The notes beneath the pieces were generated by a model. The model worked only from the letters and a program-made list of their open reading frames with translations. It did no database searches and was not told the DNA's origin. 64,000 bases of DNA from Chitinophaga solisilvae. GTDB taxonomy: Bacteria > Bacteroidota > Bacteroidia > Chitinophagales > Chitinophagaceae. The translations under genes were made by a program, and so were the position numbers. Positions 1 to 8,847 of this stretch are shown here, one piece after another (the first letter of the stretch is position 1; every line of letters begins with the position of its first letter). Location of the stretch: contig NZ_JAABOK010000003.1 in the NCBI RefSeq assembly GCF_009928525.1, positions 620,001 to 684,000 on the forward strand, written 5' to 3'.

Positions 1-1275
1 ATGAAACTGGGGACTCCCAATGTATTATCCGGCACATTAGGTACCGGGCATACCATACGGGATACCATCAGGTTATCGAATGCCTTTACCTGGCACCTGA
101 GCGGACTGGTGTATCTGGATGCGGAAGATGTATTGGTGATTCAGCCAGGAACCCTTATTGTAGGTGATGTAAGCACTACTACCGGCACGCCTGGCGGAGG
201 ACTCATCGTTTCAAAAAACGCTAAAATATTTGCTGAAGGTACTGTTGCCAGCCCCATTATTTTTACTTCTGAACGTTACAACACAAATCCTGTTCCCGGT
301 GACTGGGCAGGTATCATATTGCTGGGTAATGCACCCACCAATGCACCTGCCACTACGCGGGTAGAAGGTATCTCCCCTGCTTATCCCAACGATGTTACCT
401 ATGGCGGTACCAACCATCTTGATAATTCGGGCGTCATGAAATATGTGCGGATCGAATACGCCGGCTGGGAAGAAAGCCTGGACAATGAAATCAACGGTTT
501 AACCATGGCGGGTGTCGGCGCCGGCACTACCATCGATTATGTGGAAGTATTCAAACCACTGGACGATGCATTTGAATGGTTCGGCGGCAATGTAAATGCT
601 TCACATCTGGTGGCTGTAGATGCCCGTGATGATCTGTTTGATACAGACAGAGGGTATATGGGCTCCATTTCCTTTGCCCTCGGATTAACAGATACAACCC
701 GTTCAGATCATAGCAGATCAAATGGTATTGAGGATGATAATGATCCGTTTTCCAGCAGCAGCGTACCTGTTACGCATCCTAAATTCAATTACCTGACCAT
801 CATCGGATTACCAACGGCCGCTATAGCCGCCAGCCTCCGTACGCTGCCGAGCGGACTGACAGGGCGTTACGGCGCCGGCGCCCACCTGAGAAGGAACTCG
901 GAATTTGAAATCAAAAACAGCATTTTCCTGGGATATACCAACGGTATACTGATTGATTCTACTCCAGGTATTCCCGGCACTTATTACAAGTTTTTAAATG
1001 GCATTTCCTTTCTGCAGAATACGTTTGTGCATGGTTTCGTGAACGCCTATGCGAAACAGACAGGAAGTACGGTCATTAAAATTACGCCACCGCCGCCGGG
1101 TAATAATCTGGGTTATGAAACGCCTAATCCGAATGCAAATATTCAGTTGGTGGCGCCATTCATTCGTATTCAGCCATCCAATTACGTACCCTTATCTCTT
1201 TCAGCTGCAAGAAACGCCGGTGCTTTCCCCCTGGGCAATACTACCTGGGCGAACGGCTGGACGCGGCTGAGGTAA
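1..1275 (+). CDS. Parallel beta-helix surface protein, 5' end outside window
   Basis: The frame is open from base 1 and gives 424 residues, but there is no signal peptide or lipobox. The two paralogues at 1323-1973 and 50492-51859 have a lipoprotein signal and a linker before the same first repeat (here a segment around residues 25-50, with a VIQPGTLI motif), so the true start probably lies upstream of the window. The protein is rich in Gly, Asn, Thr and short beta repeats (YGGTNHLDNSGVMKYVRIEY, then DAFEWFGG and DLFDTDRGYMG), typical of right-handed parallel beta-helix proteins that Bacteroidota anchor on the cell surface. The next gene follows closely on the same strand and is a shorter relative. 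A partner TonB receptor may lie upstream, as at 51872-54643, but that is inference. Substrate unknown. Confidence 0.75.
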   Translation: MKLGTPNVLSGTLGTGHTIRDTIRLSNAFTWHLSGLVYLDAEDVLVIQPGTLIVGDVSTTTGTPGGGLIVSKNAKIFAEGTVASPIIFTSERYNTNPVPGDWAGIILLGNAPTNAPATTRVEGISPAYPNDVTYGGTNHLDNSGVMKYVRIEYAGWEESLDNEINGLTMAGVGAGTTIDYVEVFKPLDDAFEWFGGNVNASHLVAVDARDDLFDTDRGYMGSISFALGLTDTTRSDHSRSNGIEDDNDPFSSSSVPVTHPKFNYLTIIGLPTAAIAASLRTLPSGLTGRYGAGAHLRRNSEFEIKNSIFLGYTNGILIDSTPGIPGTYYKFLNGISFLQNTFVHGFVNAYAKQTGSTVIKITPPPPGNNLGYETPNPNANIQLVAPFIRIQPSNYVPLSLSAARNAGAFPLGNTTWANGWTRLR

Positions 1276-1322
1276 ATATTTTTTATCTGTTGAATCTATG
1301 TATAACCCAAACGCTACCAGTT

Positions 1323-1973
1323 ATGATACACCGGCGCAACCGTTTTTTTGAAGGACGATTACAGTGGTGTCTGGTATTGGCTATGGCAGGCCTTATCATT
1401 GCAGGATGTAAAAAGGAAGAAGATACATCCTTACAGGCCGATCCCCTGAAACGGGAAACCATTCCTGCCACCGATACGCTTTCGCATGCCATCACCGGCA
1501 ACACCCTGCTTAATGCCAGCCACCCCTGGTATATCAAGGGCTGGGTATATGTAAGTAATGAAGCATCACTGCGCATTGAACCAGGATCGGTAATAAAGAT
1601 TCTGCCGGAAGAAAAAAGTAATGCCGGCGGAATCATCATCACCCGCGGTTCTACCATCTATGCTGCCGGTACGGAACGGTTGCCGATACATGTCAGCATG
1701 CAGGAAAACGGATATATTATTGTGCTGGGGAAAGCCCCCGTTGGTAACCGCTTTGCAGAGATGGAAAATCCGGAGAATAAACTGTGGCCCGGACTTACCT
1801 ACGGCGGGAAAGATAAGCGCGACAGCTCCGGTATACTGCAACATATACAGATAGATTACCCGGCAGGTAAATACGGTGAACTGAAATTACTGGGAACCGG
1901 TAACCGGACAGTGGTGAAGAGTGTGACAACACATCTTTCCACAAAAGGACTGGGAGCATCCCACCTGCCTTAA
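1323..1973 (+). CDS. Short beta-helix lipoprotein, paralogue of preceding gene
   Basis: I place the start at ATG 1323, which gives a short basic N-terminus, a hydrophobic stretch and the lipobox LIIAGC; an in-frame ATG at 1290 would add 11 residues. The residues after the lipidated Cys (KKEED) resemble the Lys-plus-acidic export signal of surface lipoproteins described in Capnocytophaga, so outer-surface location is likely. The body matches the first half of the preceding protein (LRIEPGSVIKI beside VLVIQPGTLIVG; YGGKDKRDSSGILQHIQIDY beside YGGTNHLDNSGVMKYVRIEY) but stops soon after, at 216 residues. It is either a natural short form or a copy that lost its C-terminal half. It is probably co-transcribed with the gene upstream (47 nt from stop to start). 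Function unknown. Confidence 0.75.
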   Translation: MIHRRNRFFEGRLQWCLVLAMAGLIIAGCKKEEDTSLQADPLKRETIPATDTLSHAITGNTLLNASHPWYIKGWVYVSNEASLRIEPGSVIKILPEEKSNAGGIIITRGSTIYAAGTERLPIHVSMQENGYIIVLGKAPVGNRFAEMENPENKLWPGLTYGGKDKRDSSGILQHIQIDYPAGKYGELKLLGTGNRTVVKSVTTHLSTKGLGASHLP

Positions 1974-2106
1974 AATATTACTGAAAGCCCTATTCAGCGA
2001 ATTTTTCACTTTTTGACAGACAGAAATAACTGCACATTGTTTTTACAATATGCTTTTTAAAATGACAGGAAACAAGTTTTGTCCTTGAATGTTGACCCCA
2101 ATTTTT

Positions 2107-3462
2107 TTAGTGAGGAAGAATGATATCCCGCACCCTGGCGGCAGAGCTGTAGTAAACCTTTTGCGATGTAACCTGTTCCGGAACTGTTCTTGTATTGCCA
2201 GTGATCAATGATACCGCTTTTGCAATCAATACATCTTTTTCATCGCCTATTTCAGCCAGGGGCAAGCTGCCCAGCTCATCTACACTATATCGCGGTGTTA
2301 TACCTCCATCGTAGCCACCGGCTCCGCCGGCATTGGCCAGCAGGTAAGCGATAGGCTGCATGATCCAGGTGATGCGGCCACGGCCATCCTTAATAGTAAT
2401 GGAACCTTTATCTTTTCCATAGGTAGTTTGCCCGATCTGTATCACTTCCGTATATACTTTCAGGTTATTGATGACCAGTTCCGCTGCTGATATGGTAGCG
2501 TGCGTAGTAAGAATATAAACGCGGGGAAGCGCCAGCCGTGCGGGCTGCAGACTGCTGAACGGAATAATGCTGCCGGTTTCAGGATAGTTCATGGTGCCGG
2601 TAAAGCTCAGCTTACGGGTACCCTGCGTACTGTTGCCCGTGTACTGAACAAAGGAGGTTTCTCCGGTTACCTGTGGCGCTATCAGTGCAGACAGGATAGC
2701 CGCTGCGGCCAGGCTGCCGCCGGTATTATACCGCAGGTCCAGGATGAGTTCCGCTGCTCCCTGGTTCTTAAAATCCTGGAAGGCGGCTATCAGCTTGTTA
2801 TTGACAGCATCATTAAAGGAATTGTAAAACAGGTAGGCAATTTTTTTATTGTTGCGGTTGATGATCTTCTGCGCATAGATGGCTTCTTCCGTGGCGGCGA
2901 TGCCCAGCGGAACAGTTACCGGCGCAGCTTCTGTGACCGTGCTGCCGTTAACCGCGGCAGGTGTAAAAATGCCGGTAGCATCTCTCAGGATTTTGGCGGT
3001 CAGTGAAGCGATATTGCTGCTGTTTACCGCTACATTATTGATACGCGTAAAGTAGCTGCCTCTGACAAACCCCGCCTTGGCAGCATTGGAGCCCGGAATA
3101 ACAAAGCGTACTACGCCGATGGCGCCATCCGGTGCGCCTGTCCACGGAATAACGCTGAAGTCCATTCCGTAATTAGACAGCATAAACCGGGGATAGGTAG
3201 CCCAGTTACCGGGATTATAAATCTGTGAGAAGGGGTCTGCGGTGTTAAGCAGGCTGCTGAAATACGGCGCGGTGGCTGCTGCTGCGTCTGCAGTTGCCGG
3301 AAGCCGGTCATTCCACAGGTAAAAGGTGCGCATACTGTCCAGTATCCACTGGTTTATTTCCTGCTGAGTAACGGGGCCGGTAGGTACGGGGTTGGGAGCC
3401 GGCTGGTCTTTTTTGCTGCAGGCGCAGCATAGTAACAGGAACGCGGGAAGAAAGTATCTCAT
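2107..3462 (-). CDS. S41 family peptidase lipoprotein
   Basis: A 451-residue lipoprotein: a short signal ends in a Cys-rich lipobox with the likely lipid Cys at residue 15. A PDZ-like segment lies around residues 110-185 (GVVRFVIPG, AAKAGFVRGSYFTRINNV), followed by the S41 core with LDLRYNTGGSL near residue 241. The catalytic dyad can be placed: Ser325 in ATISAAELV and Lys350 in TTYGKDKG, 25 residues apart, the same spacing as Ser430/Lys455 in E. coli Prc. It should act as an outer-membrane or periplasmic endopeptidase. It begins 2 nt after the stop of the ECF sigma factor gene, so the two are translated from one message. No anti-sigma gene follows. The substrate is unknown; cleavage of a signalling protein is a possibility suggested only by context. 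Confidence 0.85.
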   Translation of the reverse strand: MRYFLPAFLLLCCACSKKDQPAPNPVPTGPVTQQEINQWILDSMRTFYLWNDRLPATADAAAATAPYFSSLLNTADPFSQIYNPGNWATYPRFMLSNYGMDFSVIPWTGAPDGAIGVVRFVIPGSNAAKAGFVRGSYFTRINNVAVNSSNIASLTAKILRDATGIFTPAAVNGSTVTEAAPVTVPLGIAATEEAIYAQKIINRNNKKIAYLFYNSFNDAVNNKLIAAFQDFKNQGAAELILDLRYNTGGSLAAAAILSALIAPQVTGETSFVQYTGNSTQGTRKLSFTGTMNYPETGSIIPFSSLQPARLALPRVYILTTHATISAAELVINNLKVYTEVIQIGQTTYGKDKGSITIKDGRGRITWIMQPIAYLLANAGGAGGYDGGITPRYSVDELGSLPLAEIGDEKDVLIAKAVSLITGNTRTVPEQVTSQKVYYSSAARVRDIILPH

Positions 3463-3464
3463 AC

Positions 3465-3998
3465 TTATTGGGTTGTATCAGCATTAAAATGGTTGATCAA
3501 CTCCCTGCGGATATATTGCAACGCAGCGGTAAGATGATTTTTTACAGTAGCGGGAGATATTGATAACTGCTGGCCTATCTCCTTATGGCTATAACCATAG
3601 TCGCGGCTCAGCATATACACATTACGCCGTTGTTCGGGCATTTTTTCCACCAGCTTATGCAACTGAGAGTGAAACTCCTTGTGCAGAAACATCTTTTCAC
3701 CACTGGTATCATTGCGTCCGGTCTGTTCCAGGGCCGCCCTGGACAAAGCCTTTTTTTCGCGATACAGTTTACGGCTTTCATCAATCACCAGATGCTTCAC
3801 ATAAACGAACAGCAACGGAAATACATCCTGCCCTTCCTTTACCTGGTGCATGTTTTCCCACAGCCGGATGAAACACTGCTGCGTGATTTCCTGCGCCCTT
3901 GCTGCATCCTCCGTCAGTTTGAATGCAAAGCGGTAAACCCTGGCATTGTTCTCCTCAAATATTTTTTCAAAAAGTGCATTAGGAGGGCTATCAGACAT
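3465..3998 (-). CDS. ECF-type RNA polymerase sigma factor
   Basis: A 177-residue sigma-70 family protein of the extracytoplasmic-function type. Region 2 lies in the N-terminal half (DAARAQEITQQCFIRLWENM) and region 4 at the C-terminus (MPEQRRNVYMLSRDYGYSHK, EIGQQLSISPATVKNHL helix-turn-helix). I choose ATG 3998; the frame stays open to 4139, but that extension is a translation of the palindromic repeat lying upstream, and ATG 4016 is a second possible start. The gene is unusual in being followed directly by an S41 protease lipoprotein rather than by a FecR-type anti-sigma and a SusC-like receptor. The promoter must lie between 3998 and the repeat or inside the repeat; I see no clear TAnnTTTG box. 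Confidence 0.88.
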   Translation of the reverse strand: MSDSPPNALFEKIFEENNARVYRFAFKLTEDAARAQEITQQCFIRLWENMHQVKEGQDVFPLLFVYVKHLVIDESRKLYREKKALSRAALEQTGRNDTSGEKMFLHKEFHSQLHKLVEKMPEQRRNVYMLSRDYGYSHKEIGQQLSISPATVKNHLTAALQYIRRELINHFNADTTQ

Positions 3999-4067
3999 AA
4001 CTCGAGGTTGTAGCATTTTCCGGTTATAAATATAAGACGGCAATGTTACAGGAATGTTAAGAAAAAT

Positions 4068-4211
4068 AATTACGAATTGCGAATTACGAATTACGAATGC
4101 GAAGCGGAGATATAAGCGTATATTAAAATGGATAACCAATAGCTTATCAGTTTTAATATACGCTTATATCTCCGCTTCGCATTCGTAATTCGTAATTCGC
4201 AATTCGTAATT
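4068..4211. repeat. Heptamer-armed palindrome, copy 1
   Basis: A long inverted repeat. Each arm ends in four tandem heptamers of the form AATTRCG, and the heptamer order on the left is mirrored on the right. The inner stem continues as a near-perfect hairpin (GCGAAGCGGAGATATAAGCG and its complement). It lies 1 nt past the tolC-like stop (4213) and about 70 nt upstream of the sigma factor ATG, both on the minus strand. Confidence 0.93.
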
Positions 4212-4212
4212 T

Positions 4213-5547
4213 CTACTTAACAAGCGCTCCATTCAACCTCCCCAGCTCCGTTTCCGCCAGCTTGGTATTATACCTCGCCTGTATCAGGCGGTAGTTGGAG
4301 TCTTCCAGGCTTTGCTGCGCCTGTTTTACTTCTATCGTGGTGGATACGCCCTGTTTAAAACGTTCCAGAGCCACCATCATGTTTTCTGATGCCAGCTGAT
4401 TGTTTTCTTCTTCCAGTGCCAGGGCTTTTTTATAGTATTCGTAATCTTTGAAAGCATTTGAAAGAGAAAGATCTACCTGTGATTTTACATTATCAAGCGT
4501 GATGTTCTGATAGTCAAGATCAATTCTGGCATTTTGTACCTGGCGTTTTACATTAAAACCATTGAAGATGGGAATGGAAGCTGTAAGGCCGTAGTTGAAA
4601 ACACCATTGCGGTTAAAGCGCGGGCTGAAGTTATTGGAGGCCGCATTGGAAGTATTGCGGTTATAGTTATAGCCGGAGTTGAAAGTCACAACCGGGAAAT
4701 AATCTGCACGGCGCTCTTTCAGCGTCAGGGAGGATACAGCTACATTCTGCTGTTGCAGCCTGATAGCGGTATTGTTGTTGGCGATTGTCTGTTGCAGTGC
4801 GGCGAAAGAGATGTCTGTATTCAGCGGAATGGAATCCTGTACATCATATTCGATAGCGCCTGCAGGAACAGCCATCAACTGATTCAGCAGCGCCTTGCTT
4901 TGTTCAATGAGTGTGAGCTGCCGCAGGTACAGGGCTTTCTGTGCATTGTAATCCACTTTGGACTGCAGCAGGTCTGTCTTAGGCCCCAGCCCTGTAGTGA
5001 ATTTTGCATCTGATAATTTCACCCGTTCTTCTGAAATGGACATCTGCTCTGCAATGGCTTTCAGCTGTTGTTTCTGCTGCACAATATTGTAATATCCGCC
5101 AATGATAGTGGCTACAGAGTTCTGTACCTGGTTTTTAATGCCCAGTTCTCCGAGATCTTTGATAGCGGATAATTTGTCGCGGGTAGCGAACATTTTTAAA
5201 CCGTCGAAGAGCGTCCAGCTGAGTGTAACATTACCGCTGATGTTATTGCCTTTGATGCCGCTGGTATCGCGCTTGCTGCCGTTGGCAAATTCCTGTTTGG
5301 TGGCAGTATTGTTCCAGGTGGTACCGGCAGTGGCGTTGAGCCTGGGTACGAATGCAAAATTCGCATAGGCGTAATCGTTAGCCGACAGTTCAGCCGTATT
5401 TCTGGCCAGCCTGATGTCAAAGTTGTTTTTCAAAGCTACGTCTATAGCCTGTTCCAGAGAAAGTACCTGTTTTTGTGCATGCGCGGCAACAGCGTTTACC
5501 AGCAATATGGCGAACAGGAAACAACGTAAAATTATTTTTCTCTTCAT
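4213..5547 (-). CDS. TolC family outer-membrane efflux protein
   Basis: A 444-residue outer-membrane channel subunit. It has a cleavable signal peptide ending AAHAQ near residue 25, then two outer-membrane-efflux-protein halves rich in long helices and Asn/Gln (SLEQAIDVALKNNFDIRLARN at the start of the first, TLIEQSKALLNQLMAVP in the middle, and RLIQARYNTKLAETELGRLN at the end), the usual TolC layout. It is the third gene of an RND efflux operon: adaptor, pump, channel, all on the minus strand, with a 24-nt gap after the pump gene. It should form the trimeric outer-membrane exit duct of the pump. The exported compound cannot be read from sequence. The operon ends at palindrome copy 1, which probably stops or stabilises the message. 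Confidence 0.92.
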   Translation of the reverse strand: MKRKIILRCFLFAILLVNAVAAHAQKQVLSLEQAIDVALKNNFDIRLARNTAELSANDYAYANFAFVPRLNATAGTTWNNTATKQEFANGSKRDTSGIKGNNISGNVTLSWTLFDGLKMFATRDKLSAIKDLGELGIKNQVQNSVATIIGGYYNIVQQKQQLKAIAEQMSISEERVKLSDAKFTTGLGPKTDLLQSKVDYNAQKALYLRQLTLIEQSKALLNQLMAVPAGAIEYDVQDSIPLNTDISFAALQQTIANNNTAIRLQQQNVAVSSLTLKERRADYFPVVTFNSGYNYNRNTSNAASNNFSPRFNRNGVFNYGLTASIPIFNGFNVKRQVQNARIDLDYQNITLDNVKSQVDLSLSNAFKDYEYYKKALALEEENNQLASENMMVALERFKQGVSTTIEVKQAQQSLEDSNYRLIQARYNTKLAETELGRLNGALVK

Positions 5548-5571
5548 AAAAAAGTCTGATAAAAAAATATG

Positions 5572-8500
5572 CTAAGCATGAGCTGATGCTATTTGTGCTT
5601 CTCCGTTTTCATCCGCTTCCATCTCTTCTTCATCAGGTTTTTTCAAACCTCTGCGGGAAAGGAAAGTGTACATGGATGGGATAACAAAAAGCGTCAGTAC
5701 CAGCGAAAATATAATACCGCCTACAATTACGATACCCAGTGGAATACGGCTGGTGGCCGCAGCGCCCAGTGATAAGGCAATAGGCAATGCGCCCAGTGCC
5801 ATCGCCAGACTGGTCATCAGGATCGGGCGCAGGCGCATAACAGATGCATGTATTACGGCGTCGGACTTAGCCAGGCCGCTGTCCCGCTGATGATTCGCAA
5901 ATTCCACGATGAGGATACCATTCTTGGTTACCAGCCCTATCAGCATGATTACACCGATCTGGGAGAAGATGTTCCAGGTCTGGTCGAATATCCACAATGA
6001 CAGTAATGCACCGGCGAATGCCAGTGGCACCGTCAGCATAATGGTGAGCGGGTCTATCCAGCTTTCAAACTGCGCGGCCAGTACCAGGTATATCAATACC
6101 AGGGCAAGACCCAGCGCAAACATAGTGTTGGAGCCACTCTCCGCATAGTCGCGGGAGGCGCCGGACAAAGCGGTGGAGTAGGTATCGTCGATTACTTTTT
6201 CGTTCTGCAGTTTGTTATAAATGCGGTACATCTCTTTCAGGCCGTCGCCGATAGTTTTGCCGGGGGCAAGTCCTGCTGAAATGGTCGCTGATTTATAACG
6301 GTTGAAGTGATAAATAATCGGCGGACTGGTTTCTTCTTCTATGCTCACTACGTTATCGAGCTGAATGGCTTCTCCGCGGGAGTTGCGTACGTAGATGTTC
6401 TGCAGATCCATGGGATCGTCGCGGTCAGCGCGAAACACCTGGCCCATTACCTGGTACTGTTTACCGTTGCGGATAAAGTAACCGTAGCGCAGGTTACTGA
6501 GCGCCAGCTGTAAGGTAGATGAGATGTCCTGTACGGAAACGCCCAGCTGTGTGGCTTTTTCGCGGTTGATATGAATACGCAGCTCCGGCTTATTGAATTT
6601 CAGGTCTACGTCGGTGCCCTGGAATATGGGGCTGCTGCTCACTTCCTCCATGAATTTAGGCAGCACGGCGGTGAGTGAATCGAAGTTGATATGTTCCAGT
6701 ACAAAGGATACGGGTAGCCCCGATCTGCGGCCTACCTGTATGGTTTGTGTTTCGATGGCAAATACTTTACCCTGCGGATAGTGTACCATATTGCGGTTCA
6801 CCATGTTCACGATATCTTTCTGGGAACGCTGCCGGTCTTTGGGTTCGGTGAGCATCACGTTGGCGAAAGCGGTGTTTACGGCGCCGGCTCCGCTGAATCC
6901 GGGAGAGGTTACGCTGAGGATAATCTTTTTTTCGGGTATGGAATCGGCCATGAATTTTGTAAGCTGATCCACGTAATTATCCATGTAGTCAAAAGAGGTG
7001 CCTTCGGGTGTGGTAATGGAAAGCCTGAACTGGCTTCTGTCTTCCAGTGGCGCCAGCTCCGACTGCAATGTCCGGAACAGGAAATAGATCATGACCAGGC
7101 AGCCTGCGATGATGAGTCCTGCGATCCAACGTACACGCATAAACGATTCCAGCGATTGCCTGTAACCTTCTTCCATCCAGCGGAAGAATGGTTCTGTTTT
7201 GGTATAGAACCAGGAGTGGGTATGTGTTTTACGTCCCAGCTTCACATTCAGTACAGGCGTTAACGTTAGTGATACAAAGGCGGAGATGATAACCGCGCCG
7301 GCCACTACGATACCGAACTCACGGAACAGTTGTCCGACGAAGCCCTGCAGGAAGATGATAGGAAGAAACACGAATGCCAGCGTGATGGAGGTGGCAATTA
7401 CCGCGAAGAATATTTCTTCGGAGCCTTCGCGGGCCGCCCGCATTTTGGGCATTCCTGCTTCTATCTTTTTATAGATATTTTCCGTGACCACAATACCGTC
7501 ATCCACCACGAGTCCGGTAGCGAGTACTATCGCGAGCAGGGTGAGGATGTTGATGGTAAATCCGCAGGCGTACATAATAAAGAACGCGCCTATGAGGGAA
7601 ACGGGGATATCTACCAGCGGACGTAGTGCCATCAGCCAGTCGCGGAAGAAGAGGTATACGATCAGTATCACCAGGGTGAGTGCAACGATCAGGGTTTCTT
7701 CTACTTCCTCGATAGATTTTTTAATGAAGCGGGTATTATCCATGGCGATATTCACGGTAAAATCTTCCGGAATATCCTTTTTCAGCTGTTCAAATCTTTT
7801 ATAGAATTCATCGGCAATAGCCACATAGTTGGAGCCAGGCTGCGGAATGAGGGCCAGGGCAATCATCGGGATGCCTGATTCTTTCAGCATGGTTTCTTCA
7901 TTCTCAGGTCCCAGCACCGCCTGCCCGATATCGCGGATGCGTATTTCACTGCCGTTGATGTTGCGGATGATGAGGTTGTTGAAATCATCTTCACTGACAA
8001 GCCTGCCGAAGGTGCGTACGGTAAAGTCGGTAGCGTTACCGGCAATTTTACCGGAGGGCAGCTCTACGTTTTCTCTTTGCAGGGCGGCCTGTATATCGGT
8101 AGGTGTCAGGCTGTAGGAAGATAATTTGGCAGGATTCATCCAGATGCGCATGGCGTATCTTTTCTCTCCCCATATCTGGATGGCGCTCACGCCCGGGATG
8201 GTCTGCAGTTTCTCGAGCAGTACGTTGGTACCGTATTCGGTGATCTCCAGCTGGTTGCGGGTATTGCTCTGTACCGTCATGGAGATGATCGCATCTGAGT
8301 TGGCGTCCTGTTTGGAGACTACGGGAGGAGCATCAATATCGGGCGGCAGACTGCGGAGTGCCTGCGATACTTTATCGCGCACATCGTTGGTAGCGCCTTC
8401 CAGGTCTTCACCCAGCTCAAATTCCACGGTAATGTTGCTGCTACCCTGGCTGCTGCTGGAAGAGATATTTTTGATACCGGCAACACCATTGATAGATTTT

Positions 8501-8703
8501 TCCAGTGGTTCCGTGATCTGTGTTTCAATAATATCAGAGTTGGCTCCGGCATACGAAGTACGTACGTTGACAATAGGCGGATCGATAGCCGGGAAGTCTC
8601 TCACTCCCAGGAAGGAAAAGCCCACCAATCCGAATATCACGATGATGATATTCATCACAATGGCCAGTACCGGGCGTTTGAGAGATAAGGAAGGTAAACT
8701 CAT
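5572..8703 (-). CDS. RND efflux transporter permease (HAE1/AcrB type)
   Basis: A 1043-residue inner-membrane proton/drug antiporter of the hydrophobe-amphiphile efflux family. The N-terminus has the usual first membrane helix followed by the FPAIDPP segment; the large periplasmic loops and twelve membrane helices are in the expected places. The proton relay is intact: GLVVDDGIVVTEN carries the paired Asp of helix 4 and LVTKNGILIVEF carries the Lys of helix 10. Length matches AcrB (about 1050). The ATG at 8703 follows palindrome copy 2 by 19 nt, so the start region of this message sits beside a large hairpin. The order adaptor-pump-channel on one strand shows a complete tripartite system. No local repressor gene accompanies it. 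Confidence 0.95.
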   Translation of the reverse strand: MSLPSLSLKRPVLAIVMNIIIVIFGLVGFSFLGVRDFPAIDPPIVNVRTSYAGANSDIIETQITEPLEKSINGVAGIKNISSSSSQGSSNITVEFELGEDLEGATNDVRDKVSQALRSLPPDIDAPPVVSKQDANSDAIISMTVQSNTRNQLEITEYGTNVLLEKLQTIPGVSAIQIWGEKRYAMRIWMNPAKLSSYSLTPTDIQAALQRENVELPSGKIAGNATDFTVRTFGRLVSEDDFNNLIIRNINGSEIRIRDIGQAVLGPENEETMLKESGIPMIALALIPQPGSNYVAIADEFYKRFEQLKKDIPEDFTVNIAMDNTRFIKKSIEEVEETLIVALTLVILIVYLFFRDWLMALRPLVDIPVSLIGAFFIMYACGFTINILTLLAIVLATGLVVDDGIVVTENIYKKIEAGMPKMRAAREGSEEIFFAVIATSITLAFVFLPIIFLQGFVGQLFREFGIVVAGAVIISAFVSLTLTPVLNVKLGRKTHTHSWFYTKTEPFFRWMEEGYRQSLESFMRVRWIAGLIIAGCLVMIYFLFRTLQSELAPLEDRSQFRLSITTPEGTSFDYMDNYVDQLTKFMADSIPEKKIILSVTSPGFSGAGAVNTAFANVMLTEPKDRQRSQKDIVNMVNRNMVHYPQGKVFAIETQTIQVGRRSGLPVSFVLEHINFDSLTAVLPKFMEEVSSSPIFQGTDVDLKFNKPELRIHINREKATQLGVSVQDISSTLQLALSNLRYGYFIRNGKQYQVMGQVFRADRDDPMDLQNIYVRNSRGEAIQLDNVVSIEEETSPPIIYHFNRYKSATISAGLAPGKTIGDGLKEMYRIYNKLQNEKVIDDTYSTALSGASRDYAESGSNTMFALGLALVLIYLVLAAQFESWIDPLTIMLTVPLAFAGALLSLWIFDQTWNIFSQIGVIMLIGLVTKNGILIVEFANHQRDSGLAKSDAVIHASVMRLRPILMTSLAMALGALPIALSLGAAATSRIPLGIVIVGGIIFSLVLTLFVIPSMYTFLSRRGLKKPDEEEMEADENGEAQIASAHA

Positions 8704-8722
8704 TGGAACTATTTTATAGTAG

Positions 8723-8843
8723 AATTGCGAATTACGAATTGCGAATTACGAATGTTGAGCGAAGATCAAGGCGGATTAAGAATTTACTTTTTCGCTTATG
8801 TCTTCGCTCAACATTCGTAATTCGTAATTCGCAATTCGTAATT
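8723..8843. repeat. Heptamer-armed palindrome, copy 2 (inside efflux operon)
   Basis: Inverted repeat with AATTRCG heptamer arms and an inner hairpin built on TTGAGCGAAGA and its complement. It fills the gap between the adaptor stop (8848) and the RND ATG (8703), so on the polycistronic mRNA it is an intercistronic structure. The heptamer variants of the two arms are not exactly mirrored here, unlike most other copies. Confidence 0.93.
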
Positions 8844-8847
8844 CCAT

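Noticed and set aside
4068..4211. Insertion sequence or attachment site
   Set aside because: No transposase, target duplication or integrase gene is seen next to any of the nine copies; they are listed as repeats.
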